This document shows, in pieces, positions 7,578 through 14,165 of a stretch of DNA of 14,165 bases; position 1 is the first letter of the stretch; every line of letters starts with the position of its first letter. Both the position numbers and the translations under genes were made by a program. The stretch is from JBBQYA01 sp038209155 (GTDB taxonomy: Bacteria > Bacteroidota > Bacteroidia > Sphingobacteriales > Sphingobacteriaceae), in contig JBBQYA010000074.1 in assembly GCA_038209155.1 (NCBI GenBank), positions 1 through 14,165 on the forward strand, given 5' to 3'. A model generated the notes under the pieces. It was given only the letters and a program-made list of their open reading frames with translations, was not told the origin of the DNA and searched no databases.

Positions 7578-8120
7578 TTAAAATCGTCTTTCTAGAATAA
7601 TACTACCAATTACTGCCGTTTCTAAATCAAATTCAAAACTGCTTTCTTCTTCTTTTTTTAGTCTAAAATTATGATCATGTTCTGCATGGATAGTTTTTCC
7701 AGATCGAACCTCATTTGATTTCATTTCAGGATTTATTCGGTTGTTAGTCAACATGCTTTCGGCTTTCATTGGTACATACTTTTCTGCAACGTATTTTTCC
7801 ACCACTCGTTCTTCGATCACATTTTCCGGATTTCGCCCTTCGTATGGATAATCTGATTCGCCGTAAGATGGGATGGGTTCTAACTGTTTATTAGGTTTTG
7901 TTTCCTCCTTTATAGTTTCAGGCAAGCCAAGCAATTGTTCCAAAGTTTTTTCGAAATCGATGGGAGCTTTTTTCGGTTTTTGAGTTTCATTGAAAGGTAA
8001 TCCAGATTGTTCAGCAGCTTTTTTTCTACTTTCTGCATCGCGTTTTACGTACTCTGTATATTGCCTATATAGAAAAAATCCTATTCCGATGATGATATAT
8101 ATTATGGTTTCTAGTTTCAT
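7578..8120 (-). CDS. Small bitopic membrane protein with acidic cytoplasmic tail, unknown function
   Basis: A 180-residue protein if started at ATG 8120-8118. An in-frame TTG at 8147 would add nine residues, but the ATG places the hydrophobic helix (KLETIIYIIIGIGFFLY, residues 2-18) directly at the N-terminus, as in a typical signal anchor. The helix is followed by a basic YTEYVKRD stretch, suggesting the remainder is cytoplasmic. That remainder is low-complexity and charged, with Pro/Lys/Glu-rich segments and a repeated VVEKYVAEKYV motif. The C-terminus, FDLETAVIGSIILERRF, resembles a short conserved tail (pattern: hydrophobic-rich AVI-S-IL-R) that I associate with uncharacterised Bacteroidota membrane proteins; this is from memory and not verified. 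The gene heads the minus-strand cluster and diverges from smc across 139 bases. No enzyme motif is visible. Confidence 0.75.
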   Translation of the reverse strand: MKLETIIYIIIGIGFFLYRQYTEYVKRDAESRKKAAEQSGLPFNETQKPKKAPIDFEKTLEQLLGLPETIKEETKPNKQLEPIPSYGESDYPYEGRNPENVIEERVVEKYVAEKYVPMKAESMLTNNRINPEMKSNEVRSGKTIHAEHDHNFRLKKEEESSFEFDLETAVIGSIILERRF

Positions 8121-8259
8121 AAATGTTGTTGAAAAAATTAATTGCAAACAGACAATTAAGTAAAGATATTAGCCCTCCGTTTTAAAACTAATATTTAAAT
8201 TTAAAATAAATAGCTAGTATAAGGCAAATATGTATAAAATTAAATATCTCCCATAAAGT

Positions 8260-11200
8260 TTGCAATTAAGTTCATTAGAAATAAAAGGCTTTAAAAGCTT
8301 CGGCGACAAAATTTCGATTCATTTTGACGAAGGTGTTACTGCTATTGTTGGGCCCAATGGTTGTGGAAAATCGAATGTAGTAGATGCAATAAGGTGGGTT
8401 TTGGGCGAACAAAGTACACGAATGTTACGCTCAGAGAAAATGGAAAACCTCATTTTCAACGGCACAAAAACTAGAAAAGCGGCAAATCTTGCAGAAGTTT
8501 CTTTAACTTTTAATAATACTAAAAATATTCTTCCGACTGAATATGCTACCGTAACCATTACCAGAAAACTCTATCGAAGTGGCGAAAGCGAATACAGTTT
8601 AAATAATGTAGCTTGTAGATTAAAAGATATTGTTGATTTATTTTTGGATACTGGTATTGGAGCAGATTCTTATTCTATTATTGAATTGAAAATGGTCGAC
8701 GAATTGTTGAATAATAAAGACAATTCTCGAAGACAATTATTTGAAGAAGCTGCGGGTATTTCTAAATACAAACTTCGCAAAAAACAGACTATCAGTAAAT
8801 TAAAAGATACAGAAACAGATTTAAGCCGAGTGGACGATTTACTTTTTGAAATAGAGAAAAATCTTAAAACACTTGAAAACCAAGCGAAGAAAACTGAAAA
8901 ATATTATAAATTAAAGGAACTTTACAAAGAATTTAGTAGAACTCTTGCTGCTTTCAAAATAGCTAGTTTTCAAGAAAAAACAAATGTGCTTACTGCTCAA
9001 GGAGATGAACTAATTAATCAAAAAATTAAAATTGCAACGCAGGGAGATAGTTTGGAAGCTGGTCTTCAGCAATTGAAATTGGATACTTTGAATGAAGAAA
9101 AAAATCTATCATCTCAACAAAAAGCAACAAACGATTTCATTGGAAAGCTTAGAAATGCAGAAAATGAACAGAAAATACAGTCGGAACAATTAAGCAATCT
9201 TTTAGAAAAAGTTCAAAATTTAGAAAGTGAATTAATCACAGATAGAAAAACTCACCAAGAAGCAGAAGAAAACTTAGTTATTCTCAGAAAATCAGAAGAA
9301 ACGGAAAAGCTGGAAATAGAAACCAGCAAAAACCTTTTAGAATCGTTAAAAGATGCTGCTCAGATTTTCAAAGCTAAACAAGAAGAACAAAAGAAAATAG
9401 TAGTAGAAGCCATTCAAATCAGAAAAGAATTGAGTGATAAAATTCGGTTAGAAGAAAGAGAATTAGCCGTTCAGCGAACCAAAAATGAATCTTTGCAAAA
9501 CGAAAAATTGCAAACCTATCATGAATCCGAACGAAAAGAAGGAGAATTGGCCGCTGCAATAGAAAGCGTAAAGGTTTTGGACGCACAACTTTGTGTAAGA
9601 AAACAAAGCTTAGATTCATTAAAGAATGACGAGTTGGCTTTGGAAGAAAAAGATCTAGAATTAACAAAAGAAATAGATCATCAAAAAGAAATTTTAACTG
9701 CCGAAAATCGATTATTGGATTCTAGACAGAATGAATTTAATTTAACCAAAAGTTTAATTGATAATTTGGAAGGATTTCCAGAGTCCATAAAATTTTTGAA
9801 GAAAAATACTAATTGGTCTAAGAAAGCACCACTGCTTAGCGATATTTTGTTTTGTAAAGAAGATTATAGAATTGCGATTGAGAATTATTTACAACCGTAT
9901 CTAAATTATTATGTGGTAGATGATGTGGAGGAAGCAGCTCAAGCCATTCGTTTGCTATCAGAATCGTCAAAAGGAAGAGCAGATTTTTTTATTTTAAATG
10001 CAATTCCAAATTGGACGGCAAGTGATAAAAGTTTATCTGGAGATAATTTGACTGCTTTATCTGTAATAGAAACGGATGATCGTTATAAAAAATTAATAGA
10101 TTATCTCTTAGGAAACGTAATTATTTCTTCTACTGAGAATATTAATTCGAGTATTTCACAAAGCGATTTCATCATATTATCTAAAAATGGACAATTTGCT
10201 AAAAACCGTATTTCACTTTCTGGCGGTTCCGTTGGATTATTTGAAGGAAAAAGAATAGGAAGAGCAAAAAACCTTGAATTACTCGATAAACAAATTCAAG
10301 ATCATCATAGGAATACAGCAAAATGCAGGCAGATAATTGCTGATATGTTTGATGAAAAAAATAAATTGAAACAGAATTCTTCTAAAAAAGAAATAGTTGA
10401 AATAGAATCATTTATAAAATCTTTAGACAATCAAAAAATAAGTGCAGATACTCGACAAGAGCAATTTCAAGCTTTTATTACCTCCAATTTAAGTAAAGCA
10501 GAAACCATTATTCAGCAATTGAAAATGGTAGCTGAAAAAATTGCAATCTTAGAACCAAACTTGACGGATTTAATTCAACACGAGAGAAATTCAAATGAAA
10601 AAATTTCTCAATTGGAAAATGAAATGTCGGAGTTAAATGAGCTAACTTCTCAAAAATCTACGCTTTTTAATGAAGAAAATATTCGTTATCATCAAAAAGA
10701 AAACCGACTTCATTCTATTATAAAAGATATTGATTACAGAGTTTATAGTTTAAGTGGTGCAAAAAATAGAATTCAAAAAAATGAATTGGATTTAGCTTCA
10801 GCTAACGAAAAAATTAAAAACCTGATGCTCACAACTGGGAATGTTAGCGATGAGTTAATTGGAATGTATGAGCAAAAAACTTCCATGGAAAAAGGTTTGG
10901 TGGAAATGGAAAATGCTTATTATAATGTGAAATTAAAAATCAATGGATTTGAAGAAAGCATACAGGAAAATAGAAAACAACAACAGCAAACAGATGAATT
11001 AATTGCTGCTCTAAAAGAGAAAAAAAACGAACTGATGTTAAGTTTACATTCTTTAAGAGAAAGGTTATCGGTTGAATTTGAAATAGATATAGACGATATC
11101 AATGCCGAGGAAATAAATGAAGATGACAACGAAAAAGATTTAATAGACAGAACGGAAAAAATCAAAGTTCAAATTAATAATTACGGCCCAATAAATCCAT

Positions 11201-11793
11201 TAGCAGTGACTGCTTTTGATGAAATGAATGAGCGATTTACTTTTATTAATACCCAAAAAGAAGATTTACTCCAATCAAAAAAATCATTATTAGACACCAT
11301 AAAAGAAATTGATGAAACTGCTAAAGAGCGGTTTTTGGAGGCATTTACACAAATCAGAACTAATTTTATTGATGTTTTTAGATCACTATTTAACGAAGAA
11401 GATTCTTGCGATTTGATTCTTTCTGACCCAAATGATCCATTGGAATCTGAAATAGATATTATTGCAAAACCAAAAGGAAAAAGACCTTTAACAATTAATC
11501 AATTGTCGGGTGGCGAAAAAACATTGACAGCCACAGCAATTTTATTTTCTTTATATCTCCTTAAACCAGCACCTTTCTGCATTTTTGATGAGGTAGATGC
11601 TCCATTAGATGATACTAATATCGATAAATTCAATTCTATTATTCGCAAGTTTTCTGATAATTCTCAATTCATAGTGGTAACGCATAATAAACGTACAATC
11701 GCAAGCACAGACATTGTTTACGGAGTTACTATGTTGGAACTTGGGGTTTCTAAAGTTGTTCCAGTAGACTTAAGAAATATTCATGCTGCGTAA
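8260..11793 (+). CDS. smc: Chromosome segregation ATPase SMC
   Basis: Full-length structural-maintenance-of-chromosomes protein (1177 residues, normal for the family). As a dimer with ScpA and ScpB it loads on DNA and extrudes loops to organise and separate sister chromosomes. The head is formed by Walker A GPNGCGKS (31-38), signature LSGGEKT (from residue 1082) and Walker B FCIFDEVD (1106-1113). Two long coiled-coil arms (about 165-500 and 680-1040) flank a hinge domain at about 503-670 that includes the SGGSVG hinge motif near 653. The start is TTG at 8260: TAA lies in frame at 8254-8256, leaving only an AGT between stop and TTG, and the resulting QLSSLEIKGFKSFGDK is the expected family N-terminus. 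No clear Shine-Dalgarno precedes it. scpA and scpB are not next to it. The coding sequence is intact. Confidence 0.98.
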   Translation: MQLSSLEIKGFKSFGDKISIHFDEGVTAIVGPNGCGKSNVVDAIRWVLGEQSTRMLRSEKMENLIFNGTKTRKAANLAEVSLTFNNTKNILPTEYATVTITRKLYRSGESEYSLNNVACRLKDIVDLFLDTGIGADSYSIIELKMVDELLNNKDNSRRQLFEEAAGISKYKLRKKQTISKLKDTETDLSRVDDLLFEIEKNLKTLENQAKKTEKYYKLKELYKEFSRTLAAFKIASFQEKTNVLTAQGDELINQKIKIATQGDSLEAGLQQLKLDTLNEEKNLSSQQKATNDFIGKLRNAENEQKIQSEQLSNLLEKVQNLESELITDRKTHQEAEENLVILRKSEETEKLEIETSKNLLESLKDAAQIFKAKQEEQKKIVVEAIQIRKELSDKIRLEERELAVQRTKNESLQNEKLQTYHESERKEGELAAAIESVKVLDAQLCVRKQSLDSLKNDELALEEKDLELTKEIDHQKEILTAENRLLDSRQNEFNLTKSLIDNLEGFPESIKFLKKNTNWSKKAPLLSDILFCKEDYRIAIENYLQPYLNYYVVDDVEEAAQAIRLLSESSKGRADFFILNAIPNWTASDKSLSGDNLTALSVIETDDRYKKLIDYLLGNVIISSTENINSSISQSDFIILSKNGQFAKNRISLSGGSVGLFEGKRIGRAKNLELLDKQIQDHHRNTAKCRQIIADMFDEKNKLKQNSSKKEIVEIESFIKSLDNQKISADTRQEQFQAFITSNLSKAETIIQQLKMVAEKIAILEPNLTDLIQHERNSNEKISQLENEMSELNELTSQKSTLFNEENIRYHQKENRLHSIIKDIDYRVYSLSGAKNRIQKNELDLASANEKIKNLMLTTGNVSDELIGMYEQKTSMEKGLVEMENAYYNVKLKINGFEESIQENRKQQQQTDELIAALKEKKNELMLSLHSLRERLSVEFEIDIDDINAEEINEDDNEKDLIDRTEKIKVQINNYGPINPLAVTAFDEMNERFTFINTQKEDLLQSKKSLLDTIKEIDETAKERFLEAFTQIRTNFIDVFRSLFNEEDSCDLILSDPNDPLESEIDIIAKPKGKRPLTINQLSGGEKTLTATAILFSLYLLKPAPFCIFDEVDAPLDDTNIDKFNSIIRKFSDNSQFIVVTHNKRTIASTDIVYGVTMLELGVSKVVPVDLRNIHAA

Positions 11794-11948
11794 TATTCCT
11801 TTTATATAATTTTTGTTTTGCATTAAATCAACTAAATAGAAAGATAATACGTACTTTTTTTAACTTTAACGATTATTGTTTTAAATCTAATAATTTTACC
11901 TTAATCATACACATATACTATTTTAATACTTAACTCATAAATTTAATC

Positions 11949-14165
11949 ATGAAAATTAATTACTTGAATCGCTTTACACTTCTGCTTTTGATTTCTTTAT
12001 TTATTTCTTCAAAGCTCTTTTCTGCAGAAATTATTTGGACCAACAAAAACGCTTCCAATTCATCAAAAATAGCATCTTTTACTAGCCAACATCGATCCTT
12101 GATTTTAAATGTAAATGCATTAAAAGAACTTTTGAAAGCTGCTCCTTTAGAAAATTTTGAGCAAAATGTTTCTGCCAAAACATCTAAACTAATCTTAGAT
12201 ATTCCTGCACCAGATGGAAGCATTAATCTATTTTCAATTGTAGAAGCTCCTGTAATGCAAGCTGGATTAGCAGCAAAATATCCTGAAATTAAAACTTATT
12301 TGGGTCAAGGGATTACTAATCCAAATTCTAGTGTAAGGTTAGACTTTACTCCAGCGGGTTTCCATGCAATGGTTTATGATTTCGGTGGAACTTATTTAAT
12401 CGAACCAGAAATAGCAGGAGATATTTCTAATTACATTAGTTTTTACAAGAAAAACATAACCATTAAAAAGGATTTTCATTGCAGCGCAGATGCTAAAATG
12501 ATAGATGAAGCGGAAAACAGTGTTGAAAAATCTTCCAGTTCAATTCCAAGCGGAAGTCAATTGAGAACTTATAGTCTTGCTTTGGCTTGTACTGGAGAAT
12601 ATGCAGCTACAAAAGGTGGAACTGTTGCAGGTACACTGGCAGGTATGGTTACATCTGTAAATAGAGTGAATGGAATTTACGAAACAGAAGTTGCAATTAG
12701 AATGGTATTAATAAACAATACAGATTTACTAATTTATTTGAATGGCGCAACAGATCCTTATGATAATAATAATGGTAGCGCTATGTTAAGTCAAAATATC
12801 TCTACTATAAACACAATTATTGGTGCAGCGAATTATGATTTTGGTCATGTATTTAGTACTGGAGGCGGTGGAGTAGCATTTTTGGGTAGCGTTTGTGGAG
12901 GTTCTAAAGCTGGTGGAGTTACCGGTTTACCAAGTCCAGTTGGAGATGCATTCGATGTAGATTATGTAGCACATGAAATTGGTCATCAGTTTGGTGGAAA
13001 TCATACTTTTAATTCAGCATCTGGATCATGTAGTGGAAATAGAGCTTCCAATGCTGCTTACGAACCTGGAAGTGGAACCACAATTATGGCGTATGCAGGT
13101 ATTTGTGGTGCTGATGATTTGCAACCAAACAGCGATCCTTATTTTCATGTGAAAAGTTTCGATGAAATTATTGCTTTTAGTACTCTTGGAGGTGGTAATG
13201 GTTGCGCAACTATTACAGCTACAGGAAATGATGCTCCGGTAATTCCTGCATTTACTACTTCTTTTAATATTCCAAGAGGAACTCCTTTTACATTAACAGG
13301 TTCTGCGACAGATCCAAATGGAGATCCACTAACGTATGGTTGGGAACAATATAATTTGGGAGCTGCAGGATCTCCTCTTTCACCAGTTGGAAATGCTCCA
13401 AGATTTAGAGCTTTCAGTCCTACTTTATCTCCTTCCAGAACTTTCCCTAAAGAATCTTCTTTACTTTCTAATACTACTGCAATCGGTGAAGTTTTATCTT
13501 CGGCAGCACAAACATTAACTTTTCGCTTTATAGCTAGAGACAACAGAACTGGTGGTGGTGGAGTAGATTACGAAACTGCAACAGTAGTGGTAAGTGCAAA
13601 TGGTCCTTTTTTAGTAAATTCTCCAAACACAAATGTCGCTTGGAATGGAAATACCTCATATCCTGTAACTTGGACTGTGGCTAGCACTAATTTAGCACCA
13701 ATTAATGCTACCAATGTTAATATTTTATTATCGACTGATGGTGGAAAAACATTTCCTATTACCTTAAAATCAAACGTTCCAAATGATGGTGCTGATTCTA
13801 TTTTGCTACCTTTAATAAGAACAACTCAAGCTAGGATAAAAATAGAAGCAGTTGGAAATATCTTTTTTGATATCTCTAATGCTAATTTTCAAATTCAATC
13901 TCCCGATTTCGATTTTGCAACTAATGCTGCTGTAAAATCTGCATGTGTACCAGATACTACCGATTATGCTTTAAACCTAAGTCAGTTCTTCGGTTTCAAT
14001 GAACCAGTTACATTTACTGCTGTAGGTTTACCTTTAGGAATTAGCGTAGATTTTAATAATCCTGTTGTAATACCTCCTGCAAGTATAATTGCAAGTGTTA
14101 TTAGTACTAATTTAGCTGCAACCGGAAATTTTTCTTTTTATATTAAAGGCACTAGCGCATCTGTT
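11949..14165 (+). CDS. Secreted reprolysin-type (M12B-like) zinc metalloprotease, C-terminus outside window
   Basis: 739 codons from ATG 11949, open to the window end with no stop. It starts with a signal peptide (MKINYLNRFTLLLLISLF and onward, cleavage near residue 25 after SKLFSA). A propeptide-like region of about 170 residues follows, then the catalytic domain from about 210. The zinc-binding metzincin motif is H342-E-x-x-H346-x-x-G-x-x-H352 and the Met-turn is M380 in TIMAYAGICG. Cysteines at CGG and SGSCSG look like disulfide partners. After about residue 415 come Ig/cadherin-like modules: one has ATDPNGDPLTYGWEQY, another has VAWNGNTSYPVTWTV and LSTDGGKTF. Such modular reprolysin-like proteases in Bacteroidota are usually type IX secretion cargo with a C-terminal sorting domain, which would lie outside the window. 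The 155-base spacer after smc shows no convincing promoter or terminator by eye. Substrates are probably extracellular proteins; that is inference. Confidence 0.93.
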   Translation, partial: MKINYLNRFTLLLLISLFISSKLFSAEIIWTNKNASNSSKIASFTSQHRSLILNVNALKELLKAAPLENFEQNVSAKTSKLILDIPAPDGSINLFSIVEAPVMQAGLAAKYPEIKTYLGQGITNPNSSVRLDFTPAGFHAMVYDFGGTYLIEPEIAGDISNYISFYKKNITIKKDFHCSADAKMIDEAENSVEKSSSSIPSGSQLRTYSLALACTGEYAATKGGTVAGTLAGMVTSVNRVNGIYETEVAIRMVLINNTDLLIYLNGATDPYDNNNGSAMLSQNISTINTIIGAANYDFGHVFSTGGGGVAFLGSVCGGSKAGGVTGLPSPVGDAFDVDYVAHEIGHQFGGNHTFNSASGSCSGNRASNAAYEPGSGTTIMAYAGICGADDLQPNSDPYFHVKSFDEIIAFSTLGGGNGCATITATGNDAPVIPAFTTSFNIPRGTPFTLTGSATDPNGDPLTYGWEQYNLGAAGSPLSPVGNAPRFRAFSPTLSPSRTFPKESSLLSNTTAIGEVLSSAAQTLTFRFIARDNRTGGGGVDYETATVVVSANGPFLVNSPNTNVAWNGNTSYPVTWTVASTNLAPINATNVNILLSTDGGKTFPITLKSNVPNDGADSILLPLIRTTQARIKIEAVGNIFFDISNANFQIQSPDFDFATNAAVKSACVPDTTDYALNLSQFFGFNEPVTFTAVGLPLGISVDFNNPVVIPPASIIASVISTNLAATGNFSFYIKGTSASV

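Noticed and set aside
8164..8249. AGATATT (8164-8170) and AATATCT (8243-8249) as a possible operator pair before smc
   Set aside because: Seven-base AT-rich arms 72 bases apart are expected by chance, and nothing else in the spacer supports a regulatory site.
8319..8558. A minus-strand open frame in the 5' part of smc
   Set aside because: It is antisense to the conserved SMC head domain and has no recognisable protein features.
11794..11948. Promoter or terminator between smc and the protease gene
   Set aside because: Only AT-rich sequence with partial matches to TAnnTTTG and no stable hairpin was seen, so nothing there can be supported.
13145..13543. A 132-codon open frame on the minus strand
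   Set aside because: It lies wholly inside the plus-strand protease gene, whose domain structure is clear. Its composition is that of an antisense shadow.

Overview
The window is AT-rich bacterial DNA from a member of the Bacteroidota. Three things point there: a chromosome-segregation ATPase whose N-terminus (residues 1-17) reads like the Bacteroidota SMC; a large secreted reprolysin-type protease with Ig-like repeats, a style typical of type IX secretion cargo; and weak or absent Shine-Dalgarno sequences. Order and genus cannot be set from what is visible. Two genes (AlkB-like and smc) can only start at TTG codons.

Layout from left to right. Positions 2-778 (+) hold the C-terminal part of a type I restriction-modification methyltransferase (HsdM), cut by the left edge and visibly richer in G+C than the rest. 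It is closed at 823-860 by a strong hairpin terminator, with no hsdS after it. Positions 895-1788 (-) hold an exported, probably outer-membrane beta-barrel protein whose reading frame is broken by one in-frame TAA at codon 47. Just upstream of it on the same strand is a DUF4153 polytopic membrane protein (1845-3698). A 108-base divergent spacer carrying a nested inverted repeat separates that gene from a membrane-anchored neutral zinc metallopeptidase (3807-4664, +).

A four-gene minus-strand cluster follows, read right to left with gaps of 34, 50 and 32 bases. It comprises a small bitopic membrane protein (8120-7578), a fused oligopeptide-type ABC ATPase (7543-5822), a DUF1569/DinB-superfamily protein (5771-5322) and an AlkB-like 2-oxoglutarate dioxygenase (5289-4684). 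The last two have possible links to alkylation or thiol stress, but no shared pathway is proven.

Divergent from this cluster is a full-length smc (8260-11793, +). After a 155-base spacer comes the secreted metalloprotease (11949 to the window end, +), cut by the right edge.

Most of the window is ordinary chromosomal content. The points most worth a second look are the nonsense-interrupted barrel gene, the HsdM end without hsdS in a compositionally distinct block, and the nested inverted repeat at 3742-3791. I saw no CRISPR array, tRNA, rRNA, insertion sequence or convincing undescribed multi-gene system. No gene-free stretch exceeds 300 bases.
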